From an uncultured Spirochaetia bacterium (GTDB lineage Bacteria; Spirochaetota; Spirochaetia; SZUA-6; Bin103): DNA of 64,000 nucleotides. Below, piece after piece: positions 20,451 through 29,538 of this stretch; position 1 is the stretch's first letter, and each line of letters opens with the position of its first letter. The notes beneath the pieces were generated by a model, which worked only from the letters and a program-made list of their open reading frames with translations, was not told the DNA's origin and did not search any database. The translations under genes were made by a program, and so were the position numbers. The DNA is taken from positions 372,001-436,000 of the forward strand of contig CATQHW010000002.1 in NCBI GenBank assembly GCA_958296075.1. Direction: 5' to 3'.

Positions 20451-22052
20451 TCAGTTGCCGGAGAACCGATCGTAGGCGGCCTGGTAGATCTCCATCGCCT
20501 GCGGCAGGCCCAGGCGGTCGAGGTCCTTCAGGTAGTCGTCCCACTCCGCGTCGGCGGTGCCTTCCACGATCCAGCTCGCGATGGTGGTCTCCACGTAATC
20601 GCCGATCTCGGTCTCCAGGATCGACAGCTCCTCCTGCTCCGCGTCCGTGAAGGTGATGTAGGCGTAGTGCCGGTCCTGCGGCCACAGATACGGGGCGAAC
20701 ACGTCGTTGACGTACTGATCGCGCGCCCCCTGCTCGCCGGTCCAGCGCACGTCGTCCGACGCCCGTTTGGAGATGTAGGACGGAAAGTGGTTGTGCGGCC
20801 CGTGGTTGTACCACTCGGTGCCGCGCCCCATCACCGTGCGCGAGCCGTCCGCGTTCTGCTGGATCATCGGACCGCCGTAGGACGCCTGCACGCTGAAGTC
20901 GTCGTCCGCCCAGGCGTCGATGAAGCGCACCATCACCTCTGGCAGATCGAACGTGCTGAAGATGGTGAACGCGTTCTTCTGCAGGCGCACCGGCTGCGAT
21001 CGGAAGCGCCGCGTCCCGTCCGGCCCGGCCACCGGCGGCAGCGGGTCGTACCACTCCTCGACCGGCGACACGATGAAATAGGAACCCCACATGCCGGTGA
21101 TCGGCGGCACCGAGCGCGACTTCGCCAGGTAGGCGTCCCAGGCGTCGGTGAAGACCTCCTCGGGGATCAGGTCCTCGGCGAACAGGCGGTGCATGTAGTT
21201 GACCGCGGTCTTGAGCTTGGAATCGGCGGCTCCGAACTCCACCACCCCGTCGTTCACCGACAGGTAGCGCTGCGCGCCGGAGCCCTGACCCTTCATCCAC
21301 AGGCCGAAGGCGTTGTATATCTCGAACTCGCCGCCCACCCACTGGTGGAAGCGGAAGTACCAGGGGATGCCGTCCTGCGGCAGCGTGCCGTCGTCGATGC
21401 CGGCGCGGAACGCCTGCAGCGTCTCGTACAGCTCCTCGGTCGTCTGCGGCATCTCCAGCCCCAGCGTATTCAGCCAGTCGACGTTGATCGCCTGGATGTC
21501 GCGGATGCCGAAGTCGTTGAGAATCTCGCGGTAATACGGCAGGCTGTAGTAGTTGCCGTCCGGCATGGTGATCGCGTTGCGGATCACCGGCCGCTCCTCG
21601 AATCCCCGCTGCCAGTTGGGCGCGTACTCTTCGACCAGGTCGTTCAGCGCATAGACGTCGCCGGCCTGGGCGGCGTCCCAGAGCAACCGGTCCTGCACGC
21701 CGGCCACGAAGATCACGTCCGGATACTCGCGGCTGGCGAACAGCAGATTGGTCTTCTCCCTCACCTGCGCCTGCGGCACCTCTTCGAATATGATGTCGAC
21801 GTTGGCGCGCTCCTGCATCTCGACCAGCAGGGTCTGTTCATCGAACGGCGTCGGTATGTGGCCGGGCCGCTGGATCAGGGCGCGCACGGTCACCTGCTGG
21901 TCGACGATCGGATAGCCGCCGGCGTTGAAGCCGACCGCATCGAGCCGTCCCTCTCCGGTAGCGGTGGCCTCCTCGGTGCCGGCGGCCCATGCGGCCCCGG
22001 CTGCGAGCACGATGGCCGCCGCCACTGCGGCAGCCCTGCGGATGTTCCTCAT
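20451..22052 (-). CDS. Extracellular solute-binding protein of a sugar ABC transporter
   Basis: Signal peptide MRNIRRAAAVAAAIVLAAGAAWAAGTEEA; SBP body; adjacent to two permeases. Confidence 0.88.
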   Translation of the reverse strand: MRNIRRAAAVAAAIVLAAGAAWAAGTEEATATGEGRLDAVGFNAGGYPIVDQQVTVRALIQRPGHIPTPFDEQTLLVEMQERANVDIIFEEVPQAQVREKTNLLFASREYPDVIFVAGVQDRLLWDAAQAGDVYALNDLVEEYAPNWQRGFEERPVIRNAITMPDGNYYSLPYYREILNDFGIRDIQAINVDWLNTLGLEMPQTTEELYETLQAFRAGIDDGTLPQDGIPWYFRFHQWVGGEFEIYNAFGLWMKGQGSGAQRYLSVNDGVVEFGAADSKLKTAVNYMHRLFAEDLIPEEVFTDAWDAYLAKSRSVPPITGMWGSYFIVSPVEEWYDPLPPVAGPDGTRRFRSQPVRLQKNAFTIFSTFDLPEVMVRFIDAWADDDFSVQASYGGPMIQQNADGSRTVMGRGTEWYNHGPHNHFPSYISKRASDDVRWTGEQGARDQYVNDVFAPYLWPQDRHYAYITFTDAEQEELSILETEIGDYVETTIASWIVEGTADAEWDDYLKDLDRLGLPQAMEIYQAAYDRFSGN

Positions 22053-22138
22053 CACGAACACCTCCTCGTAATGTGTGGGTCCGGTACGGTCCGAACTTCC
22101 GGTTTCCTCGTTCGATCTGCCCGGTCCGGTCACCGGGA

Positions 22139-23044
22139 TCATCCCTTGATCGCGCCGATCATCACGCCGCGCACGTAGTGCTTCTGCACGAACGGGTAGA
22201 GCACCAGCATCGGCACGCTGGCAACGATGATCATCCCATACTTGATCGATTCGGCCAACATCATCGCCGCCAGCGCGTTTTCGTCGTCGATCTCCATATC
22301 TTCGGTGAACGTGTTCTGGATCAGGATGTCGCGCAGGATCAACTGCAGCGGGAAGCGCTCCCGGTCGCGCAGGTAGATCAGGCCGTGAAAGAACCCGTTC
22401 CAGTGCCCGACGGCGTAGAACACCATCAGCACGGCGACGATCGCCCCGGACAGCGGCAGCACCACGGTGCGGAAGAAGCGCAGGTCGCTGCAGCCGTCGA
22501 TCACCGCGGCGTCCAGCAGCTCCTGCGGGATGGTGTTCATGAAGAAGGTGCGGGCGATGATGATGTTGAACACCGACACGGTCAGGTGCAGGGCGCTGCC
22601 GCCGGCCGGCAGGACCATGATCCAGAACGAGTTGTAGAGGCCCAGGGAGCGGATCAGCATGTATGTGGGGATCAGGCCGCCGGTGAAGAATATCGTGAAG
22701 GTGAGATAGAGCATGAAGGCGTTGCGGCCCCGCAGGTCGCGGCGCGACAGGGCGTAGGCGGCCGTCAGGGTCAGGCTCAGGTTGAGCGCCGTGCCGACGG
22801 TGGCGTAGACCAGACTGTTGCGGTAGCCGCGCAGCAGGTCCTCGTGCTGCAGGATGCGCGCGTAGCCCTCCAGGGTGACCCCGCGCGGGAGCAGCCACAC
22901 CAGTCCCCGATTGACCAGGAACGGGTCGCTGACAGAGGCGATGACCACGAAGAACAGCGGGTAGGCGACCGCCAGCAGCACCAGCGACAGCAGGGCGTAG
23001 ACGACGCCGTTGAAGACGCGGTCCTGGCGCCCCAGCGCGATCAT
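22139..23044 (-). CDS. ABC transporter permease (LplC-like)
   Basis: PLFFVVIASVSDPFLVNRG, IIARTFFMNTIPQELLDAAVIDGCSDLRFFRTVVLPLSGAIVAVLMVFYAVGHWNGFF. Confidence 0.9.
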   Translation of the reverse strand: MIALGRQDRVFNGVVYALLSLVLLAVAYPLFFVVIASVSDPFLVNRGLVWLLPRGVTLEGYARILQHEDLLRGYRNSLVYATVGTALNLSLTLTAAYALSRRDLRGRNAFMLYLTFTIFFTGGLIPTYMLIRSLGLYNSFWIMVLPAGGSALHLTVSVFNIIIARTFFMNTIPQELLDAAVIDGCSDLRFFRTVVLPLSGAIVAVLMVFYAVGHWNGFFHGLIYLRDRERFPLQLILRDILIQNTFTEDMEIDDENALAAMMLAESIKYGMIIVASVPMLVLYPFVQKHYVRGVMIGAIKG

Positions 23045-23060
23045 CCGTTCCGCCTTCGGC

Positions 23061-24014
23061 CTACCAGAGCCCGACTTGACCCAGGAGCTTGGCGATGCGG
23101 TTCACCGACACCAGCAGCACGAAGTTGATCACCGTTCTGAACAGGTCCACCGCGGTGGAGAAGCTGTAGCGCGCGTCGATCAGCCCCACCTTGTAGACGT
23201 AGGTGGGGCTGATCTCGGACACCTCCAGGTTGAGCGCGTTCTGCATCAGGTACGCCTTCTCGAAGCCGAGGTTCATGATCCGCCCGACATCCAGGATCAG
23301 CAGGATGACGATCGTCGGCAGGATGCCGGGAATGTCGATGCGCCACACCCGTTGCCAGAGGGTGGCGCCGTCCACCACGGCGGCCTCGTGCTGCTGCGGA
23401 TCGATGGCGCTGAGCGCCGCCAAGTAGATGATGGTGCCCCAGCCGGCGTTCTGCCATACGTCGGAGAAGACGTACAGCGTGCGGAACCACGCCGGCCGTC
23501 CCAGGAAGAACACCCGCTCCGCGCCGAGCGCGTCGAGCAAATGGTTGGCCAACCCGAAGTTCTTCGACAGAAAGACGCCCAGCATGCCGACGATCACCAC
23601 CGTGGAGATGAAGTGCGGGGCGTAGGTGACCATCTGCACCGTGCGCTTGAAGCGGCGCCCGGTGACCACGTTCATCATCAGGGCCAGCACGATCGGGATC
23701 GGGAACCCGACCAGCAGCTCGTAACCGCTGAGCAGGACGGTGTTGCTGATCAGCCGCCAGAAGCTCGGCGACTCGACGAAGCGGACGAAGTGGCGCAGGC
23801 CCACCCAGTCGCTGCCCAGTACGCCGAGGTGGGGCTTGAAGTTCTTGAACGCGATGATGACCCCATACATCGGCACGTACTGGAACAGGAACACCAGCAG
23901 CAGGGTGGGAAGCAGCAGCAGGTAGAGCTGCGACGACCGAGCCAGACGCGCGGCCGGCGCCATGCGTTGCGCGGTGGCGGGGGTCGCCGGGGCTGGCCTC
24001 ACGGGAGGCCGCAT
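23061..24014 (-). CDS. ABC transporter permease (LplB-like)
   Basis: YVPMYGVIIAFKNFKPHLGVLGSDWVGLRHFVRFV, QHEAAVVDGATLWQRVWRIDIPGILPTIVILLIL. Confidence 0.9.
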   Translation of the reverse strand: MRPPVRPAPATPATAQRMAPAARLARSSQLYLLLLPTLLLVFLFQYVPMYGVIIAFKNFKPHLGVLGSDWVGLRHFVRFVESPSFWRLISNTVLLSGYELLVGFPIPIVLALMMNVVTGRRFKRTVQMVTYAPHFISTVVIVGMLGVFLSKNFGLANHLLDALGAERVFFLGRPAWFRTLYVFSDVWQNAGWGTIIYLAALSAIDPQQHEAAVVDGATLWQRVWRIDIPGILPTIVILLILDVGRIMNLGFEKAYLMQNALNLEVSEISPTYVYKVGLIDARYSFSTAVDLFRTVINFVLLVSVNRIAKLLGQVGLW

Positions 24015-24037
24015 GATCGGCGGCCCGGCGCGGGCCG

Positions 24038-25270
24038 TCAACCGGCGGGGCCGCCGGCGGCGAGCAGGGCGCGGAACGCGGGCGCCCGGCAGAACAGGAT
24101 GCGGTTGGAGTCGTGGAAGTTGCGGGCGCCGCGGAACGCCGTGCGCGCGACGTAGATCAGGTCGTCGCCATCGATCTGCCAGTCGACGTACTGGAAGCCG
24201 GTGAGCCGTAGAGAGTCGTCCGGCAGCAGGCCGCTGTCGTCGTACAGCAAGCGCTGCACGGTCCGCCACCGCACCAGGTCGTCGGAGGCGCACAGCCACG
24301 CCACGTTCCGTTGCCGCGGGTGCTTGTGCAGCCCCTCGCCCGGCGGCTGCGTCGCCTGCCAGCGGGCGGTCAGCCAAGCGGGGTCGGTCACCGCGTTGGC
24401 TATGGTCAGGTAGACGCCGGTCACCGGGTCACGGCGCAGGGTGAACTTGGCCTTGGCGCCGGGAAAGGGGACGAAGCCGCCCGCGCCGCCGGGGGCCGCC
24501 GGGTCGGGGTTGGCGCCGGGGTCGAAGCTCACGCGCTCGCCGGCGCCGTCGATCCGTACCATCGCCGCGGTGTCGTGCGCCAGCGGGCGTGCCTCGAAGG
24601 TGAGCACGTTCCACAACTGCCCGTCGGGCGCGGCCACCACGTTGCCTTCGCGCCAACCGGGCTGCGTCACCGGACCCCAGGCCGCCGGCGTCCACGCCGG
24701 CGTGAACGGCAGCTTGTTGCTCATGCGCCAACTGCCGGCGCGCAGCAGGTCGGCGTCGACCGGCGCCGAGACGACGCAGGAGCGGAAGCCGGTACCCCAC
24801 ACGCAGGGGTCGCAGTCCTCGAACGCCTTGTAGATGCGCCCCTCGTGCTCCAGCACCGCCACCGGCGCGCAGTGGTAGTTGGGGGCTTCGCGGAACGGGC
24901 CGCCGGGAAAGAGCAGGCCGCTGGCGGCGTCCTTGGGGTGGGTCCAGCGGAACCCGCCGTCGTCGCTGCGGCGGATGACGATCGAGCCGTACTGCTGCGA
25001 CACGCCGAGCAGGTAGACGGCGCCGCCGTGCACGAACAGGCTGCTCCAGTAGGCGTTCATCAGGTGGGTGACGTTGCTCCACGTAGCGCCGTCGTCCTCC
25101 GACCGGTAGACGCTGGTCAGGCTCTCCTCGTCCTCGTGGTTGCGCGGGCAGCCGGTGCCAAAGTAGTCGTGGGTGACGAGCAGGGCGCCGTCGGGCAGGC
25201 GCACGATGCTGGGGCTTCCCAGGAAGGTGACGCTCCGTTCCGGCTGGTGCTTGATCTCGACGGGTCTCAT
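24038..25270 (-). CDS. BNR/sialidase-type beta-propeller hydrolase
   Basis: SPSIVRLPDGALLVTHDYFG, SVYRSEDDGATWSNV, RRSDDGGFRWTHP (Asp-box motifs). Confidence 0.72.
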   Translation of the reverse strand: MRPVEIKHQPERSVTFLGSPSIVRLPDGALLVTHDYFGTGCPRNHEDEESLTSVYRSEDDGATWSNVTHLMNAYWSSLFVHGGAVYLLGVSQQYGSIVIRRSDDGGFRWTHPKDAASGLLFPGGPFREAPNYHCAPVAVLEHEGRIYKAFEDCDPCVWGTGFRSCVVSAPVDADLLRAGSWRMSNKLPFTPAWTPAAWGPVTQPGWREGNVVAAPDGQLWNVLTFEARPLAHDTAAMVRIDGAGERVSFDPGANPDPAAPGGAGGFVPFPGAKAKFTLRRDPVTGVYLTIANAVTDPAWLTARWQATQPPGEGLHKHPRQRNVAWLCASDDLVRWRTVQRLLYDDSGLLPDDSLRLTGFQYVDWQIDGDDLIYVARTAFRGARNFHDSNRILFCRAPAFRALLAAGGPAG

Positions 25271-25287
25271 GTGCCCGGCACTGTAGC

Positions 25288-26487
25288 TCAGATCGAGAAC
25301 CACGGATACACGTTGATGCCACCTCGCAGATACCGGTCGCCCCCCGCATACAGCAACGCCGCCCCTTCCGCCGGCGTGCCGGCGGTCCGGCACCACCACC
25401 GCAGCCCGTCGCCCATCGTTGCCACCACCGTCTGGCCCGACTTGATCTCCACGGGGTACGGCGTTCCGTCCTGTTCGATCAGCAGATCGATCTCGTGGCC
25501 GCTGCGATCGCGCCAGAAGTACAGCGGCGGCTGCAGCCGGTGATGGCGATAAGCCTTCACCACTTCGGCGATGACGTAGTTCTCGAACAACGCGCCTCGC
25601 GCGTGATGCGTGGCCAGTTGCCGTTGATCGCGAATGCCGGTGAGATGGCAGGCGAGGCCGGTGTCGAGAAAGTACACCTTGGGGCTCTTCACCAGGCGCT
25701 TGTTGAAGTTGCGGTGATAGGGCCGCAGCAGCGCGACCACGAAGCTGGCGACCAGCACCGACGTCCAGCGCCGGGCCGTGTCGACGGCGATACCGCAATC
25801 GTTGGCGAGGGACGCGTAGTTGAGTATCTGTCCGACCCGTCCTGCCATCAGCATCAGGAATCGTTCGAACGTCTCCATGTCACCGAGGTTCACCAGTGCG
25901 CGGACGTCCCGCGCCAGATAGGTCTGCACGTAGTCCGGAAGCCAGACCTCCGGCGGAATGCCCCGATCGTGAATACGGGGATAGAAACCGGTAAGCAAGG
26001 TGCGCCAGAGATCGAGTCGTGTGGAGTGATTGGCGAACAGAGCGCCCGGGAGCGGACCTGCTCCCGGCGCGTTCTGTTCCTGAGATTCCAGTTCCGCCCG
26101 CGACAGCGGCAGCAGGTGGAGTATCGCGGTGCGCCCCGCCAGAGACTGCGAAACGTCCCGCATCAGCAGGAGATTGTGCGAACCGGTCAGCACGTAGCTT
26201 CCATGCCGATCGTCGCGATCTACCGCGACCTGCACGGCAGAGAGAAGGTCCGGGGCTCGCTGGACTTCGTCGATGATGACCGGCGGACGGTAGTGGTCCA
26301 GGAACCCGCGCGGATCCTCCCCGGCGAAGTGGCGAGACGACGCATCTTCCAGCGTGACGTAGTCGTAGTCGGGGAAGGTTGCGCGCGCCAGGGTTGTCTT
26401 GCCCGACTGGCGCGGTCCGGTGAGGGTGACGACCGGATAGTACCCGGCGTCCCTTGTCAGATACGCTCCAAGATCTCGTCTGATCAT
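25288..26487 (-). CDS. AAA_14 / DUF4143 ATPase
   Basis: VTLTGPRQSGKTTLARATFPDYDYVTLED, VIIDEVQRAPDLLSAVQVAVD, YVLTGSHNLLLM, C-terminal DLLIEQDGTPYPVEIKSGQT. Confidence 0.88.
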   Translation of the reverse strand: MIRRDLGAYLTRDAGYYPVVTLTGPRQSGKTTLARATFPDYDYVTLEDASSRHFAGEDPRGFLDHYRPPVIIDEVQRAPDLLSAVQVAVDRDDRHGSYVLTGSHNLLLMRDVSQSLAGRTAILHLLPLSRAELESQEQNAPGAGPLPGALFANHSTRLDLWRTLLTGFYPRIHDRGIPPEVWLPDYVQTYLARDVRALVNLGDMETFERFLMLMAGRVGQILNYASLANDCGIAVDTARRWTSVLVASFVVALLRPYHRNFNKRLVKSPKVYFLDTGLACHLTGIRDQRQLATHHARGALFENYVIAEVVKAYRHHRLQPPLYFWRDRSGHEIDLLIEQDGTPYPVEIKSGQTVVATMGDGLRWWCRTAGTPAEGAALLYAGGDRYLRGGINVYPWFSI

Positions 26488-26497
26488 ATGTCAAATA

Positions 26498-26512
26498 TAC
26501 GATCATATCGTA
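26498..26512. promoter_or_regulatory. Palindromic operator-like site upstream of the AAA_14 gene
   Basis: TACGAT-CAT-ATCGTA; GATCATAT is also directly repeated at 26482-26489 and 26501-26508. Confidence 0.45.
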
Positions 26513-26579
26513 AATCTGTCAAGGGGAGGGCCAACCCGGCTCCGAGTCAGGACGTGATACGCTTTCGCCACCGGTCGAT

Positions 26580-27278
26580 CTATCGGCGTTCGGCGGCGAC
26601 CTGGACGATGCGGTCCTCTTCCAGCAGGTAGGCGCTCAGCGCGTTGCCGAACACGCAGCCCGAATCGAGCCCGATCAGGTCGGGGCGAGCGTCGCTCGAA
26701 GCCCCGGCCCGCCGCTTGACCAGCAGTCCCTGCGGCGCGTCATGGCCGAATACCAGCGGTCTGCCCGGCACGAAGTGCCGCTCGTCGAGGTGTTCGTGCC
26801 AGCGCGGACCGGTGATGCCGCCGTTCGGGGGCCAAGTGCGGATGGTCAGGAACTGCTCGCGCGAGGTGCCGGCGAGTCCCCGCTCCGGGTCGATGCCGGC
26901 GTGCACCAGCAGGAACTCCGGTTCCTCGATGTAGAGCGGCAGCGCCGCCAGCCATTCGATCAACTCCTCGCCCAGCGCGGCCAGCGCGCGCAGGGTCTGG
27001 TTGCGGTCGGCGTAGCCCGGCTGGGGATCGCGGCCAGCGGCGGCCGCACGGAGTTGGCGCAGCAGCTCGTCTTCGTGGTTGCCCATCACCATCTCCGCGC
27101 CGCTCGCGCGGATGCGGCGCCAGACGCCGAGCGGGTCGGGCCCGCGCGTGAAGGCGTCTCCGGTCAACAGCAGCCGGTCCCGGCCCGGCGCGTAGTCGAC
27201 CTTGGCCAGCAGGGCGTCGAGCTCGGCGCAGCAGCCGTGCACGTCGCCCACGAGGATCGTGCGCCCGCGGTGCGGCAT
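26580..27278 (-). CDS. Serine/threonine-phosphatase-like / ApaH-like metallophosphoesterase
   Basis: TILVGDVHGCCAELDALL, LLLTGDAFTRGPD, MVMGNHEDELLR, LVHAGIDPERG. Confidence 0.87.
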   Translation of the reverse strand: MPHRGRTILVGDVHGCCAELDALLAKVDYAPGRDRLLLTGDAFTRGPDPLGVWRRIRASGAEMVMGNHEDELLRQLRAAAAGRDPQPGYADRNQTLRALAALGEELIEWLAALPLYIEEPEFLLVHAGIDPERGLAGTSREQFLTIRTWPPNGGITGPRWHEHLDERHFVPGRPLVFGHDAPQGLLVKRRAGASSDARPDLIGLDSGCVFGNALSAYLLEEDRIVQVAAERR

Positions 27279-27304
27279 CGGTCGGCTCTCGGGCGTGGTC
27301 CGCG

Positions 27305-28366
27305 CTACGCCTCCGCCCGCAGCATCTCCGCAGCGCGCGTCATGTTGCCGAGCTTCTGATAGATCTCGTCGAGCGGGATGTCGAAGTAGGTGCCGGGAGA
27401 GAACCCGCAGTCGGGATGCAGCGCGGTGCGTTCCGGGCCGACGATCTTGGCGGCTTCGCGCGCGCGGGCAGCGATCTCCGCCGGGGTGTCCACCTCGAAG
27501 GTCTTGGACGCCACGCAGCCGCAGCCGACGTCCATGCGTTCGGGCAGCCCGCACAGCAACGCGCGGTCGTAGTCGTCGAACTGCAGCATCTCGAACATCG
27601 GCATGTCGATGTGCAGGCGCTCGAAGCCCGGCAGCATCGTGTCGTAGCGCGGCACCTGGTCCGGGCCGATGTGGCGTTTGCCGCACAGGTGCAGGGAGGT
27701 GTAGATGCCGTCGATGCCGTCCACCACGCGGTTGAGGGTGTCGACCGAGTCGAACAGCGCGTCGCGGTACGCGACCGACTCCGGCTCCTCCGCATGGGCG
27801 CCGCCGATGCGGGTGTCGTCGAACTGCACGTAGCGGACGCCGGCGTCGCGCAGCAGCTCCACTTCGCGCCGAATGATCGGCACCATGGTCTCGATGAACT
27901 CGCGTTCGGAGCAGTGTGGTGGCGACTTGACCGGGTCCCACAGGAAGCTGGCGGTCAGGTGGGGGGTGGGCAGCGCCACCCGCACCGCCTTGCTGGTGTT
28001 GCGGCGCAGTTTGACCGCCTCCTCCGCGAACAGCCCTTCGCGCGTCGGGGCGACCGGGCCGATGACCGCGTAGCCCACGCGCGCGTCGTGGCGGAACGAG
28101 TCGAGCGGCACCTTGAACTGCTCGACGCCGGTGAGCATCTCGGCGATGACGCCGACGTAGGACTTGCGCCGCCACTCGCCGTCGGAGATGACGTCGACGC
28201 CGGCAGCCTCCTGCAGCGCAGCGACGTAGGGGATCGAACGGTCCATCAGGTCGAGCAGGTCGCCCTCGCCGGCGCCGTCGGCGAGGTGGCGGTCGACCCG
28301 ATCGCGAAAGAACTTCGGACGTGGCATGGAGCCGACCACCGTGGTCAGGAAGGGTCTGTCGAGCAT
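27305..28366 (-). CDS. Core MetE-like (cobalamin-independent methionine synthase C-domain) protein
   Basis: TTVVGSMPRP, DVISDGEWRR, YVQFDDTRI; putative zinc site LHLCGK..FEMLQF..HPDCGF. Confidence 0.82.
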   Translation of the reverse strand: MLDRPFLTTVVGSMPRPKFFRDRVDRHLADGAGEGDLLDLMDRSIPYVAALQEAAGVDVISDGEWRRKSYVGVIAEMLTGVEQFKVPLDSFRHDARVGYAVIGPVAPTREGLFAEEAVKLRRNTSKAVRVALPTPHLTASFLWDPVKSPPHCSEREFIETMVPIIRREVELLRDAGVRYVQFDDTRIGGAHAEEPESVAYRDALFDSVDTLNRVVDGIDGIYTSLHLCGKRHIGPDQVPRYDTMLPGFERLHIDMPMFEMLQFDDYDRALLCGLPERMDVGCGCVASKTFEVDTPAEIAARAREAAKIVGPERTALHPDCGFSPGTYFDIPLDEIYQKLGNMTRAAEMLRAEA

Positions 28367-28418
28367 GACCGCCAGTCTACCGGTTTGCCGCGCCGGGCGC
28401 AGCGGCGGCCCGGCCGGC

Positions 28419-29468
28419 TCAGTCCTCGACGGCGAAGGCGGCCGCGATCCGCCACACGCCGCGCGCGTCGGCAGTAGTGCCGTCGCACGCCTCGTACACC
28501 ATCCCGTAGTCCGGCGCCATGTTCCACGATGCCGACAACCGGAGCACGCACGGTTCGGAGGTCTTGGCGCGATCCCAGACGTGGCCGGGCGAGATCACCG
28601 GCTCCGTTTCCCGATCCCACGAAAGGCCGTCTGCGGACGTCGCGGTTATCAGATGCTGCCGGCCACCGTGCAGCGGCGAACGCGCGTCCGCATTGGCGAC
28701 CAGGTACATCCGGTAGCGGCCGTCGGGAAGCAGCAGCAGGTCGGGCGCGAACGTGCTTTCGTCGCCCGGCAATCGGGGTCCCGGCTCCATCTGGAAGGTC
28801 ATCCCGTCCACAGAGATGGCGCTGACGATGCCGACGCCGCGTTGCGTCACGTACATGCGCAGGCGCCCGTCGTCCAGAAAGACGATGCGCGGCGCCGTGA
28901 TGTTGGCCCCCGTCACCCGCAGGCGGTCGCCCGGCTCCGGCTCCCAGGTCAGTCCGTCGCCGCTGACCGCGCTGCGGATCGAGTTCTGCACGTTCGTCGG
29001 TCCGCGGCAGCACTCGTAGTACATGCGCAGCCGGCCGCTGCCGTCCGCCGCCGGACCGACCTCGCTGGAGACGACCCGGAAGTCGCCGGCGCCGCCCGCA
29101 GCCGGCGACAGGCGTACGCCCGGCTCCGGGTTCCAGATCAACCCGTCGGTCGATCGCGCGCTGAGGATGCGGGTGGTCGCGGTGCCGTAGTCGTTGGCGC
29201 CGGCGGGGTGGCCGGGACGCGGCAGCATCTGGGTGTAGTACATCCGGTAGGTGCCGTCGGGCAGCCGCACGACGCGCGGGCTGACCGAACCGCCCAGGCC
29301 GGAGCGCTCCGCCTCCAGCGGCCAGCGCGCGTCCGGTGCGGGGCTCAGATCGTCGTCGGGCGGCGCGTCGATGGCCGGATCGGGCAGCTTCTGCCAAACT
29401 GTGCCGGGATCGCGCTCGGCGCGATGTACCGCGGGTACCGGTTCCGTGGAACGCGTCAAGTCAATCAT
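28419..29468 (-). CDS. Beta-propeller glycosidase/sialidase-like protein
   Basis: Repeated blades: RVVRLPDGTYRMYYTQ, RSTDGLIWNPEPG, VSGDGLTWEPEPGDRL, DGRLRMYVTQ, TSADGLSWDRETEPV. Confidence 0.7.
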   Translation of the reverse strand: MIDLTRSTEPVPAVHRAERDPGTVWQKLPDPAIDAPPDDDLSPAPDARWPLEAERSGLGGSVSPRVVRLPDGTYRMYYTQMLPRPGHPAGANDYGTATTRILSARSTDGLIWNPEPGVRLSPAAGGAGDFRVVSSEVGPAADGSGRLRMYYECCRGPTNVQNSIRSAVSGDGLTWEPEPGDRLRVTGANITAPRIVFLDDGRLRMYVTQRGVGIVSAISVDGMTFQMEPGPRLPGDESTFAPDLLLLPDGRYRMYLVANADARSPLHGGRQHLITATSADGLSWDRETEPVISPGHVWDRAKTSEPCVLRLSASWNMAPDYGMVYEACDGTTADARGVWRIAAAFAVED

Positions 29469-29538
29469 GGCTCAATACCTGGTTCTGGATAGCGCGTCAT
29501 CATAGACGGTATCCGGGCTCGGTGAAAGGAGCGTGGGC

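Noticed and set aside
18544-21342. Single 932-aa ORF extending the haloperoxidase upstream
   Set aside because: The N-terminal part overlaps the solute-binding protein in another frame; GTG 20385 with a signal peptide is a better start.
20427-22178. 583-aa plus-strand ORF opposite the solute-binding protein
   Set aside because: Antisense artefact; the minus strand has signal peptide and SBP features.
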